A DNA stretch of 64,000 nt from DASUPK01 sp963800285. GTDB lineage: Bacteria; Actinomycetota; Thermoleophilia; Solirubrobacterales; 70-9. The first letter of the stretch is position 1. Each line of letters begins with the position of its first letter. The notes beneath the pieces are model-generated. The model was not told the DNA's origin, searched no databases, and was given only the letters and a program-made list of their open reading frames with translations. The stretch is taken from the NCBI GenBank assembly GCA_963800285.1, contig CAWDAL010000010.1, forward strand, positions 62,001 to 126,000, in the 5' to 3' direction. Of this stretch, positions 16,211 through 23,868 are shown in pieces. Made by a program: the position numbers and the translations under genes.

Positions 16211-17040
16211 TCGACGATGGCGTGGTCGTCTACTCGAATGCGAAACCCGGCGCAGGCGACCGTCGCTGATGCCTGGGCCGCCTTGGCTGCCCTGGCCCGG
16301 TCGATCTCTCGCGTCGCCCACTCCTTGTCCCGGAGCCGCTGATCGCGCGCCCGGATCTCAGCGTCGGTGGCGACGAAGTCGGAACTGGTCTCGGGGACCT
16401 GTCGCCATTGGCCGTCGGCGAAGACGAGCCGCGTTCGCGGCGGCGTCCAGCGGCGATCGCCAAGCGGCTCCCATTGCTCCGCCTCCTCCTCGGCCCGCCT
16501 GGCTTCCCACTCGGCCCTCAGATCGGTGAGGATCCCTGCCTGCTCCGGGGTCAGTTCTGCGGTCGCGGTGGCGCTCTTCCAGTCCAGAACCTGCGCCGAG
16601 GGGTTCGCCGGCACGACCGTGAGCGTGACCTCCATCAGGTCGATCCTGGTCAGCTCCTTGACGCCGTCGGCTCCGGTGCGTTCCTCCTCGGTCAGGAAAC
16701 CGAAGGACAGCGAGAGCCGGTTCCGTCTCACGCTTCTCCAAGCCTCTCGCGCCAACTCGGAGTCCTCGATGTCGAGTGTGCCCTCGACGTAGAGGCCAGC
16801 GTCGCGCTCTTCCATGCTCGCCGAGGCGACCGAGCCGATCACGTCGTGTGCGCCGGTTCCGTGATCCCAGACGAGTGGAACGTCGCGGCCAGCCCTTTGC
16901 CAGCGTCTGATCGTCTCGGCGAAGGCACCCTTGACGACGCGCTCGCCTGTTCTATCGATGTTGCCGAAGGCGGATGCGAGAGCGCTGAAGGCGCCCTGCT
17001 CTTCGACCTCGACCGCCGCTTTCACTTCCAGGTGCTCCAT
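16207..17040 (-). CDS. HK97-type prohead protease
   Basis: 277 residues. Caudoviral prohead protease (U35) features in order: FSALASAFGNIDRTGERVVKG, FAETIRRW, VPLVWDHGTGAHDVIGSV (catalytic His), LYVEGTLD, LSLSFGFLTEEE (catalytic Ser in the S-x-GF motif) and IDLMEVTLTVVPANPSAQVL. The C-terminal 110 residues are Glu/Arg-rich and probably a scaffold-like coiled coil. In the phage it matures the capsid by cutting scaffold. It appears intact, but the neighbouring portal and capsid genes are missing. Confidence 0.85.
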   Translation of the reverse strand: MEHLEVKAAVEVEEQGAFSALASAFGNIDRTGERVVKGAFAETIRRWQRAGRDVPLVWDHGTGAHDVIGSVASASMEERDAGLYVEGTLDIEDSELAREAWRSVRRNRLSLSFGFLTEEERTGADGVKELTRIDLMEVTLTVVPANPSAQVLDWKSATATAELTPEQAGILTDLRAEWEARRAEEEAEQWEPLGDRRWTPPRTRLVFADGQWRQVPETSSDFVATDAEIRARDQRLRDKEWATREIDRARAAKAAQASATVACAGFRIRVDDHAIVE

Positions 17041-17043
17041 GTG

Positions 17044-17280
17044 TCAGCTCTCCTCTTGAGGGGCGTCGGCGCCGCGACGGGCTTCCGAGGAGAGAGAGCT
17101 CCCGCCGCGTGCCGCGCCCCCGCCCGCGGGCGAAGTTCGAAGCTCGTCCTCGATCAAATCGCGGATGGTCGACGAAATCGAGACGCCTTTGCGCGCAGCC
17201 TCCTCGCGGAGCTGGGTCGCCACCCGGATGGGAAGCCACGCCTGAAGGACCTGCCCGCCGCCTGATTCAGTTGCCGCCAT
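17044..17280 (-). CDS. Small RHH/CopG-like DNA-binding protein
   Basis: 78 residues. LQAWLPIRVATQLREEAARK followed by GVSISSTIRDLIEDELR is a ribbon-helix-helix pattern (one strand, two helices). A disordered Gly/Ala/Ser tail follows. It is 3 bp upstream of the prohead protease on the same strand and is the last gene before the right island end. Likely a phage transcription regulator or small packaging protein. Confidence 0.65.
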   Translation of the reverse strand: MAATESGGGQVLQAWLPIRVATQLREEAARKGVSISSTIRDLIEDELRTSPAGGGAARGGSSLSSEARRGADAPQEES

Positions 17281-17394
17281 TGAAGCTCCTGTGGTTGGTG
17301 GGGATGGGCTGGGTCCCCGGAACTGCCCACACTGATGGCTTCGATGGCTAGTTACTCAGGGTAGGGCCCGAGGTGGTCGGCAAGACGATGACCC

Positions 17395-17422
17395 GGTTGT
17401 TCGCCCGTTGTTCGCCAGTCAG
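17395..17422. repeat. Arm-like repeats at right island end
   Basis: GTTGTTCGCC occurs twice at 11-bp spacing, the second running into CGCCAGTCAG (17413-17422), which is also present at 9569-9578 in the same orientation. It is 79 bp inside the right attachment copy. Possible recombinase arm sites; inference. Confidence 0.4.
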
Positions 17423-17500
17423 ACACCGAAACAACCGGACTCAATCGGGTCCAATCGGTCGAATTCGTGCCTGAGAGGGCCATCCGTGCGAGCATGCGAC

Positions 17501-17540
17501 GATGTGGATCATCGTCTTCACCACCGTCTACATCCTCTAG
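17501..17540 (+). repeat. Right attachment-site copy
   Basis: Exact 40-bp duplicate of the ctaE 3' end (9472-9511), including the TAG. It is not part of any gene here: upstream codons bear no relation to ctaE. It marks the right border of the island; sequence from 17541 on should be the original downstream flank of ctaE. Confidence 0.85.
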
Positions 17541-17561
17541 CTGCGGCAGCGAATCCCCGAA

Positions 17562-17629
17562 GACCGGTCGCCGGTCCCTAGATGTTCTGCGTCAAGATTC
17601 GTCCGCATAGCGGACGAAATTCGACGCAG
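17562..17629. other. Two hairpins in the ctaE downstream flank
   Basis: First GACCGG-TCG-CCGGTC (17562-17576), probably the original ctaE terminator. Then a long palindrome, 17587-17629: outer arms CTGCGTC/GACGCAG, inner arms TTCGTCCGC/GCGGACGAA, loop ATA. The rest of the gene-free stretch 17281-17849 holds the arm repeats and attachment copy described separately; in 17630-17849 I see no convincing gene or structure. Confidence 0.5.
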
Positions 17630-17849
17630 ACCAAGGGGTGTTGCTCGCAGGTGATACCCCGCCTGCCCGCGCCACTCACCGGCACCCTGGACGACGACAC
17701 GCGGGTCGTCGTCGAGCGCTTTCGGCTGAGCGAGCGAAGGTTACGACCGCGTAGGCCGCGAGAGCGAGTGAGAGCGCCCCGATCGCAAGGGCGACGGGCA
17801 GACGACCGGGCTTGAACCGAAAACGGATGATCCTGCGAAGATCGAACCG

Positions 17850-18080
17850 ATGAGCGACGGACCCGCCCAGGCGCCCCGCAATCCCCTTCGCAACGAGGGG
17901 GACATGTTCCGCGTCCTGATCATGTTCGGAGCGGGCGCCGCGATCGTGATCGCGGTGGCGCTCCTGATCGGGTCGCTGGCGGGCGCGATCGTGGGCGCCG
18001 TGCTCGTCGCGATCGGCCTCTGGCGGACCTGGGGCCTGATCCAGGACTGGCGCCGCTACGGCTCGGACGCGGGCCGCTAG
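17850..18080 (+). CDS. Small two-helix membrane protein
   Basis: 76 residues. A polar N-terminus (MSDGPAQAPRNPLRNEGDMF) is followed by two closely spaced hydrophobic helices (LIMFGAGAAIVIAVALLIGS and AGAIVGAVLVAIGLWRTWG) and a short basic end. It is tail-to-tail with the diheme cytochrome gene, the stops being adjacent. No family recognised; its position next to respiratory genes may be meaningful. Confidence 0.7.
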   Translation: MSDGPAQAPRNPLRNEGDMFRVLIMFGAGAAIVIAVALLIGSLAGAIVGAVLVAIGLWRTWGLIQDWRRYGSDAGR

Positions 18081-18761
18081 CTACTTGCCGCCAGTCGCCT
18101 GCTTCAGGTAGGCGGCGAGCTGCTGGAGCTGCGGTGGCGTGAGGGTCTGGCCGAAGTTCTGCGGCATCACGTTCGGCTGGTAGCCGGGGGCGATCACCGC
18201 GTTCGGGTCGCTGATCGACTGGGAGATCTGGGCGATGCTCATGCTCTTCAGGGCCTCGTCGAGGTTGGGGCCGGTGGTGCCGGTCGTGCCCGCCTGGGCG
18301 AGCGTGTGGCAGCCGCCGCAGTTGGTCGCGAAGAACTGCGGCGGGGCGAAGACCGGCGCCTTGATTCCCGGCACGCCGGCGACGCTCGCGACGTAGGCGG
18401 CGACGTCGTTCAGATCGTCGCCCTCGACCAGCTTCGGCGGCATGTAGACGTCCGTCTGCTGCGTCGCCGCGGGCCGCGGGTTCTCGACCTGGGCCTCCAC
18501 CACGCCCTTGACTGTGTCGGCGTCCATGCCGTTGGCGCGCGCCTCCTTGAAGGCGTAGTCGAGATTCGGCCCGATGTCGCCGTTGGTGCCCGCCCCGGTC
18601 AGCGTGTGGCAGCTGCCGCACTTCTGCGTGAAGAGCTGCTGGCCCTTGTCGAGGTTCGCCTTCGGACCGAGATCGCAGCCGGTCAGGCCGACGACGGCGG
18701 TCGCCGCGGCGATGGTTGCGATCAGCCAGATCGCTCGTCCCTTTTCCCTGAGGCGGTGCAT
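18081..18761 (-). CDS. Diheme cytochrome c lipoprotein
   Basis: 226 residues. A signal peptide with lipobox (VVGLTGC) anchors it outside the membrane. There are two class I cytochrome c domains with heme sites CGSCH (about 48) and CGGCH (about 147). Candidate axial Met residues lie in DVYMPPKLVEGDDLNDVAAY and PNVMPQNFGQTLTPPQLQQL. It should shuttle electrons to the CuA of the aa3 oxidase encoded at 5106-9511, since this flank was adjacent before the island inserted. It is not a QcrC fused to a membrane anchor. Confidence 0.92.
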   Translation of the reverse strand: MHRLREKGRAIWLIATIAAATAVVGLTGCDLGPKANLDKGQQLFTQKCGSCHTLTGAGTNGDIGPNLDYAFKEARANGMDADTVKGVVEAQVENPRPAATQQTDVYMPPKLVEGDDLNDVAAYVASVAGVPGIKAPVFAPPQFFATNCGGCHTLAQAGTTGTTGPNLDEALKSMSIAQISQSISDPNAVIAPGYQPNVMPQNFGQTLTPPQLQQLAAYLKQATGGK

Positions 18762-18867
18762 CGGGCGCGGGAAATCCTATCTGTCGCGGCCGACTCGCCT
18801 ACCCGTGCCTGGGCGTGGGATAAGCTTGCGCGAAACGGCACGAGCAACCCTGGTGAGAGGAGGCTGC

Positions 18868-19269
18868 GTGGAGGTTCGCGAGGGCATGTCGAGCGTGGTG
18901 CTGGCGGTCGGTCCGGGCCATACCCTGCGGGAGACCGCGACCAAGATGACGGAGAAGGGAACCGGCGCCGCCCTGGTCTTCGACGACGAATCCCCGGCAC
19001 CGCGGATCATCACGGAGCGAGACATCCTGAACGCCGTGGGGACCGGCAAGGATCCGGACGCCGAGAAGGTCGGGGATCACATGTCGGAGAGCGTCATCTC
19101 GGCGGAGCCGTCGTGGAGCCTCGAGCAGGCGGCCGAGGAGATGGTCCAGCGCGGCATCCGGCACCTGGTCGTCGTCGACCGCGGTGAGCTCGTCGGGGTC
19201 CTCTCCATGCGCGACATCGTGCGCTGCTGGACGCAGGTCGGAGCGACCGCGTCGATGAGCCCTCCGTAG
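18868..19269 (+). CDS. CBS-domain-pair protein
   Basis: 133 residues from GTG 18868, chosen for the ribosome site GAGAGGAGG 5 nt upstream. Two CBS repeats: VREGMSSVVLAVGPGHTLRE to PRIITERDIL, and VGDHMSESVISAEPSWSLEQ to LVGVLSMRDIV, each ending in the usual I/S-x-RDI motif. Stand-alone CBS pairs bind adenosine nucleotides and regulate partner proteins. Divergent from the cytochrome c gene. Partner unknown. Confidence 0.88.
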   Translation: MEVREGMSSVVLAVGPGHTLRETATKMTEKGTGAALVFDDESPAPRIITERDILNAVGTGKDPDAEKVGDHMSESVISAEPSWSLEQAAEEMVQRGIRHLVVVDRGELVGVLSMRDIVRCWTQVGATASMSPP

Positions 19270-19280
19270 GGCACTCCCAG

Positions 19281-19646
19281 TTGGAGCCCGAGCTCGCCGA
19301 CGACGCCTTCTTCGCTGCACTGCTGGCGGGCGACACCCGCGCGCTCGCGGAGGTGCTGGCAGACGACTTCCTGATCGTCGACGTGATGAGCGGCAACGTC
19401 TCCGATCGCGAGGCGTTTCTCGGGCCGCTCGGCGATGGGAGGTTGCGCTTCCAGAGCATCGATTTGATCGAGCGACAGACGCGGCGCTATGGCGACGCGG
19501 CCGTCATCGTCGGACGGACCGAGATGAGGGGGTCCTTCGGCGGGCAGGAGTTCGGCGCCGCGAGCCGCTACACCCACGTGCTGATTCGGGCTGACGGCGC
19601 CTGGCGGCTGGCCTCTGCGCAGGGGACGCCGATCGCCGACCAATAG
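19281..19646 (+). CDS. SnoaL/DUF4440-like NTF2-fold protein
   Basis: 121 residues from TTG 19281. LADDAFFAALLAGDTRALAE, VLADDFLIVDVMSG, REAFLGPLGDG, GDAAVIVGRTEMRG and YTHVLIRADGAWRLASAQGT follow the DUF4440/NTF2 order, ending in the conserved W-R-L-x-S-x-Q-x-T. Likely a small ligand-binding or unknown enzymatic protein. It is 11 bp after the CBS gene and probably co-transcribed. Unlike the island SnoaL genes it does not have the MSEENVE start. Confidence 0.8.
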   Translation: MEPELADDAFFAALLAGDTRALAEVLADDFLIVDVMSGNVSDREAFLGPLGDGRLRFQSIDLIERQTRRYGDAAVIVGRTEMRGSFGGQEFGAASRYTHVLIRADGAWRLASAQGTPIADQ

Positions 19647-19670
19647 CCCGGTCCCGCTCGGTCGCGACCG

Positions 19671-19931
19671 CTACTCGGAGGGCTGAGAGGCCGACAACGG
19701 AATCGGCGCCGTGTCGGTGTGCTGCTGGCGCGGCATCCGCGCGATCTCGCTGCGGTTGGCGCGCAGCCACCCGATCAGCGAGAACAGAGCGATGACACCG
19801 CCGATGACCGAATAGGGCCACCAGGCGAACAGGCCGACGATCACGGCGGCGAATCCGAAGGCGAAGAGCGCCGGGTGGACGCTCGACCGCGGCAGGTAGA
19901 TGACTTCCGTTGGCTTCTGGGGCTGGCTCAT
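19671..19931 (-). CDS. Small two-helix membrane protein at the end of the cta operon
   Basis: 86 residues. MSQPQKPTEVIYLPRSSVHP is a polar lead, then two helices (ALFAFGFAAVIVGLFAWWPY, SVIGGVIALFSLIGWLRA) and a polar tail. Its ATG overlaps the stop of the 36-residue ORF (ATGA). Size, helices and place in the ctaA-ctaB operon resemble small oxidase accessory subunits (subunit IV/CtaF-like), but no motif proves this. Confidence 0.7.
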   Translation of the reverse strand: MSQPQKPTEVIYLPRSSVHPALFAFGFAAVIVGLFAWWPYSVIGGVIALFSLIGWLRANRSEIARMPRQQHTDTAPIPLSASQPSE

Positions 19932-20038
19932 CGCAGATAGAGGATCGCGACGTAGAAGGCCAGGGCGAAGACGAGCAGCGCAAGGCCGGCGGCCACCATG
20001 CCGGCGCGGATGTTCGCTCTCGCGCGGTCGCGATCCAC
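19928..20038 (-). CDS. 36-residue single-helix membrane peptide in the cta operon
   Basis: GTG at 20038, reading MDRDRARANIRAGMVAAGLA then LLVFALAFYVAILYLR and a TGA that overlaps the next ATG. A short charged N-terminus is followed by one membrane helix. The overlap gives translational coupling. The context (after ctaB, before a two-helix protein) suggests a tiny oxidase subunit or assembly factor such as those known in aa3 oxidases. Its small size means standard gene callers would skip it. Confidence 0.6.
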   Translation of the reverse strand: MDRDRARANIRAGMVAAGLALLVFALAFYVAILYLR

Positions 20039-20081
20039 GGGCGGAAGCCTATCCCAGGCGCGACCGCAGGCGCCCGCCCAG

Positions 20082-20138
20082 CACAAGTCGCTACGGGCTT
20101 CGCCCTTCGCTCCTGAGTGGAGCGGGCTGGCGGTCGCT
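20082..20138. repeat. Dispersed repeat, copy 1 (GGGCTTCGCCC hairpin)
   Basis: The first 33 bp (20082-20114) are identical to 52423-52455; the rest is similar. The core GGGC-TTC-GCCC (20095-20105) forms a hairpin. Both copies sit at the 3' end of a minus-strand gene (ctaB here, a DHFR-like gene there). Likely a mobile terminator-like or REP-type element. Confidence 0.6.
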
Positions 20139-21108
20139 AGAACGCCCGGTCGAGGGCCATCGCCACGAAGAGAAGGGCCAGGTAGGCGAGGGAGCTGAGG
20201 TAGAGCCGCCGCGCGGCGGGGCGCGTGGGGTGCGCCAGCAGGACCAGGGCAAGGCCCACGAAGCCGGCGCCCAGCGCGAGCGCCGCGACCAGGTAGGCCG
20301 TGCCGAGTAGGCCGGTGACCACCGGCCCGATCGTGATCGCAACCAGCAGCAGCGCGTAGAGGACGATCTGATGCCGGGTCGTGGTTTCGCCGCGGACCAC
20401 CGGCAGCATCGGCACGCCGGTGCGGGCGTAGTCGTCTGAGATCAGCAGCGAGAGCGCCCAGAAATGCGGCGGGGTCCAGAAGAAGACGATCGCGAAGGGC
20501 CAGAGCGCATCGAGGGTGAGGCCGCCGGTGGCGGCAGCCCAGCCCACGAGCGGCGGCATCGCGCCGGCCGCGCCACCGAGCACGATGTTCTGCGGGGTAC
20601 GGGGCTTCAGCCAGAGCGTGTAGACGAAGACGTAGCCGAGCAGGCCGGCGGCGGCGAGCGCGGCCGTCAAGGCGTTCACCGTGATCCAGAGCTGGGCCAC
20701 CGCGATAACGCCGAGGCTGGTGCCGAAGAGGAGACCGCGGCTAGGCTCGATCCGGCCGCTCGCCAGGGGCCGGCCCTTGGTGCGCGCCATGCGGGCGTCC
20801 CGCTCGCGCTCGATGTAGTGGTTGATGGCGCCCGCGCCCCCGGCAGCGAGGTAGCCGCCGAGGCAGGTCCAGAGGATGGTCGACAGGGCCGGGCCGCCCG
20901 GATCGGCCACGAACATCGTCGCCACGCAGGTGAGCAGCAGCAGGGAGATGATCCGCGGCTTGGTGAGCGTGACGTAGTCGTTGGCCGTCTCGATGGCCGC
21001 GCGCATGGTCCGCGCCCGCGCGTCGCCGGGAGTGACAGAGACCTGCTCTCCCCCGGGTCGGGAGGGCCGCGCGACCCGGTCTGACCCGGTGCCGAGATGG
21101 ACGCTCAT
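20137..21108 (-). CDS. ctaB: Protoheme IX farnesyltransferase (heme O synthase)
   Basis: 323 residues, with nine hydrophobic segments after a polar lead of about 40. The prenyl-binding motif is NHYIERERDARMARTKGRPL, in which the first Asp of the common N-x3-D-R-x-x-D is Glu. The second conserved region is FFWTPPHFWALSLLISDDYA. It adds a farnesyl group to heme b to give heme O. Its ATG overlaps the ctaA stop (ATGA), so both heme A pathway enzymes are coupled. The 3' end runs into a dispersed repeat. Confidence 0.95.
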   Translation of the reverse strand: MSVHLGTGSDRVARPSRPGGEQVSVTPGDARARTMRAAIETANDYVTLTKPRIISLLLLTCVATMFVADPGGPALSTILWTCLGGYLAAGGAGAINHYIERERDARMARTKGRPLASGRIEPSRGLLFGTSLGVIAVAQLWITVNALTAALAAAGLLGYVFVYTLWLKPRTPQNIVLGGAAGAMPPLVGWAAATGGLTLDALWPFAIVFFWTPPHFWALSLLISDDYARTGVPMLPVVRGETTTRHQIVLYALLLVAITIGPVVTGLLGTAYLVAALALGAGFVGLALVLLAHPTRPAARRLYLSSLAYLALLFVAMALDRAF

Positions 21109-22151
21109 GCCGCCGCCGCCGATGCCTCGGTCCGTGGCGCCCGTTCCGGCGAGCGCGTCGGGCTGGGCAACCAGGCGAGCTTGTACGCGATCGAGACGAT
21201 CGCCGCCCAGAGCAGGCTCGCCGTCGCCAGGTGGGCGACGATGAGGACGCCGTGCTCGCCGAGCCAGACGTTCAGGGCTCCCAGCAGCAACTGGCAGAGC
21301 AGCAGCAGCGCCGCGAGGGCAAGCAGCCGGTCACGCGAGCCCCGTGCAAAAGCCACGCTGAGCAGCACGATGATCGCGATGGTGGCGAGGTAGACGAGCG
21401 CGCGGTGGGTGAGGTGGATGTCGGTCAACCGGTTGTTCCCGAAGGGAAGGAACTTCCCCGATCCGCATTCGGGGAACATCTTTCCGCAGGCCATGTGTGC
21501 CCCTGCGACGTTGGGGCCGACCTCACCGGTGCCCCTCTCCTCGGTGCCGGCCATATAGCCGCCCGCCACGATCGCGCAGAGCAGGAGCACCGCCGCCGTA
21601 GCCGCATACGGCTTGAGGCCGCGGACGGGGGAGCTCACGGGGCCGCCGGACTCGACGCTCGCCTCCGAGCGAGCCTTGGCGCCCAGCCAGAGGAGCAGGG
21701 CGAAGAGCACCATCGCGGTCCCGAGGTGGGCCGCCACGAGCTCCTCGGCGAGGCTGTGCTCGACCGTGAGTCCGCCGAGGCCCGCCTGGGCGAGGACCAG
21801 GACGCCGGCGATCAGCGAGCCGCGGAACGCCCAGCCGCTTCTCGCCCGGAGATCCTTGTAGGCCCGGTAGCAGAGCAGCCCGATCAGGATGACCACGATC
21901 GTCGCCAGCAGGCGGTGGGAGAACTCGATCACCCGGTTCTCGTTGCCGACCAGCGGGATCACCTGCCCGCCGCAGAGCGGCCAGCCCTTGGTGCCGCTGC
22001 CGCCCGGCCCGCAGCCCAGGCCGGACTCGCTCACGCGGACGATTCCGCCGACGACGATCAGCAGGAGGGTGACGACTGCGGTGAGGTCCGCCAGGCGGCG
22101 AAACCGGCGGAGCTCGTCCCCGCCGCCGCCCCCGGCAACGGGTCCGGCCAT
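21105..22151 (-). CDS. ctaA: Heme A synthase
   Basis: 348 residues, eight hydrophobic helices in two four-helix halves. Conserved histidines: VIEFSHRLLATIV (Glu and His of the active half), VAAHLGTAM, DIHLTHRALVYLA and VAHLATASLLW. Cysteine pairs lie in loops (LGCGPGGSG-WPLCGG; ACGKMFPECG) as in the Bacillus-type enzymes. It oxidises heme O to heme A. It starts 4 bp after the stop of the metal-less subunit I paralogue and overlaps ctaB, so the operon order is subunit II-like, subunit I-like, ctaA, ctaB. Confidence 0.94.
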   Translation of the reverse strand: MAGPVAGGGGGDELRRFRRLADLTAVVTLLLIVVGGIVRVSESGLGCGPGGSGTKGWPLCGGQVIPLVGNENRVIEFSHRLLATIVVILIGLLCYRAYKDLRARSGWAFRGSLIAGVLVLAQAGLGGLTVEHSLAEELVAAHLGTAMVLFALLLWLGAKARSEASVESGGPVSSPVRGLKPYAATAAVLLLCAIVAGGYMAGTEERGTGEVGPNVAGAHMACGKMFPECGSGKFLPFGNNRLTDIHLTHRALVYLATIAIIVLLSVAFARGSRDRLLALAALLLLCQLLLGALNVWLGEHGVLIVAHLATASLLWAAIVSIAYKLAWLPSPTRSPERAPRTEASAAAA

Positions 22152-22155
22152 GGCG

Positions 22156-23868
22156 TCAGGCTACCGGCTCTTTGGTCTCCGCCGGAGCGGGCCGGGAGGC
22201 GTCGTGACGCTCGACGGCCTCGCGGATGTCTCGCAGCGGCTCGTGGCTGCGGACGTCGGGAACCACGTCGAAGTTGTGCGGAGGCGGCGGCGAGGTGGCG
22301 AACCACTCGAGGGTCTCGCCGCCCCACGGGTCATGGCCCGCGGGGGTGCCTCCTCTGATCCCCAGATAGGCGTTGACGATCGAGAGCACGATCCCGAGGG
22401 CGAGCACGAACGAGCCGATCGTGGCGATCAGGTTGAGCGCGTTCAGGTGCTGGGCGTTGATCGCGTCGCTCGCCTCGAAGAACTTGAAGATGTCCACCTG
22501 CTGGCCTTCGATCCCGGCGAGGAAGAGCGGGATGAAGGTGAGCTGCGCGCCGAGGACGATCAGGAGCGCCGAGGGCCTGGCCAGGGCTTCGCCCATCGTC
22601 CGCCCGGTCATCTTCGGGTACCAGTAGTAGAGAGCCGCCAGGCCACCCAGCACCGGCCCTCCGACCAGCACGTAGCCGCTGGCCGCGGTGGAGGCGGTGG
22701 TGTCGGCGAGCAGCCAGTTGACCGGGATGACGCTCTGAATCAGCTCCCCGACGAGGCCGAAGGTGAGCGTCGAGATCGAGGCGAGGGCGAACACCATGGG
22801 CGCGCGCATCCTCAGGACGCCTCCCGCGATCGTGCCGATCCAGTTGACCAGGATCACGCCGATCGGAATCGCCAGCAGCAGCGCCATCAGCATCGCGCCG
22901 TAGAGCCAGCCGATCGGGATCGAGGCGCTCATCATGTTCTGCATCCAGGCCAGCAGGCCGAGCGGCATGATCGCGGCGAGCGAGATCATCAGCGCGCCGC
23001 GCGAGAGCAGCGGCTTTCCGGAGAACACGGGCAGGATCTCGGAGATGGCACCGAACGCCGGCAGCAGGAAGACGAGGTAGCAGCCGGTGAAGAAGATCCA
23101 GCTCAGGTGCTGGTAGAAGATCGGCGCTCCACCCGCGCCGGGGTCGAAGAAGACGCCGCCGAAATGCCGCTCCATCTCGAGCATGACCAGGGCCGCCAGC
23201 ATCGCCGAGCCGGCGATGATCATCGTCCAGCTCGAGACCGCCCCGGAGAACGTGAAGGCCGGCAGCCTGCGCCAGGCGAGCCCGGGCGCCCGCAGCTTCG
23301 AGATCGTCACGGCCAGGTTGATCGACTGCAGCACCAGGCCGAGAACGGTCAGGCCGACCGCGGCGATCCAGACGTCGACGCCGTTGTTCTCGATGAAGGC
23401 CGTGTCGGATAGCGGGGGCCAGGAGTTGAAACCGGCCTCGGGGGGCGTGTAGGCGAAGCTGGCGTAGAGCAGCGCACCACCGAGGACGTAGAGCCAGAGG
23501 GACAGGGAGGCCAGGCGCGGGAAGGCGAGGGACCGGGCGCCGATCTGCAGGGGGACGACGTAGGTGTAGAGGCCGAAGGCGATCGGCAGGCCGAAGAGCA
23601 CGATCAGAGTCGGGCTGCCGACCGAGAGCAGGCGGTTGAAGGTGACCGGCTCGATCAGATTGTTCTCCGGGACGCCCAGCTGCAGGCGGATCAGCAGGAA
23701 GGAGACGATCCCGAGGATCAGGAACGAGAGCGCCGCGCCGATGTAGATGCGCCCAACGTCCTTGTGGTCGGGGCTCATCACCATCTCGAGCCAGCGCGGG
23801 CGCGTCGGCGCCGGGCCCTCGGTGACCAGCTCGGGGCGATGCGGGGCGAGGCTTCTCCCGTTGCCCAT
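22156..23868 (-). CDS. Heme-copper oxidase subunit I paralogue lacking all heme and copper ligands
   Basis: 570 residues with about twelve helices and clear landmarks of subunit I: SPDHKDVGRIYI, VVPLQIGARSLAFPRL, FYQHLSW, LLPAFGAISEILP and YYWYPKMTGR. By eye-alignment with ctaD (5920-7845), ligand positions read His158 to Gly84, His334 to Thr261, Tyr338 to Leu265, His383/384 to Gln310/Asn311, His470 to Ala396, His472 to Gly398 and Lys412 to Ile339. The frame is intact, with TGATG coupling to the subunit II-like gene and ctaA 4 bp away, so decay is unlikely. It cannot bind heme a, a3 or CuB in the known way. Role unknown: assembly partner, heme handling or ion pathway are options. Confidence 0.9.
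   Translation of the reverse strand: MGNGRSLAPHRPELVTEGPAPTRPRWLEMVMSPDHKDVGRIYIGAALSFLILGIVSFLLIRLQLGVPENNLIEPVTFNRLLSVGSPTLIVLFGLPIAFGLYTYVVPLQIGARSLAFPRLASLSLWLYVLGGALLYASFAYTPPEAGFNSWPPLSDTAFIENNGVDVWIAAVGLTVLGLVLQSINLAVTISKLRAPGLAWRRLPAFTFSGAVSSWTMIIAGSAMLAALVMLEMERHFGGVFFDPGAGGAPIFYQHLSWIFFTGCYLVFLLPAFGAISEILPVFSGKPLLSRGALMISLAAIMPLGLLAWMQNMMSASIPIGWLYGAMLMALLLAIPIGVILVNWIGTIAGGVLRMRAPMVFALASISTLTFGLVGELIQSVIPVNWLLADTTASTAASGYVLVGGPVLGGLAALYYWYPKMTGRTMGEALARPSALLIVLGAQLTFIPLFLAGIEGQQVDIFKFFEASDAINAQHLNALNLIATIGSFVLALGIVLSIVNAYLGIRGGTPAGHDPWGGETLEWFATSPPPPHNFDVVPDVRSHEPLRDIREAVERHDASRPAPAETKEPVA

Noticed and set aside
17582..17815. 77-codon open frame after the island
   Set aside because: It starts inside a long palindrome, has no domain or ribosome site and reads as Arg-rich non-coding GC sequence.
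22373..23412. Long plus-strand frames opposite the subunit I paralogue
   Set aside because: Asp/Arg/His-rich shadows typical of the complement of membrane-protein genes.
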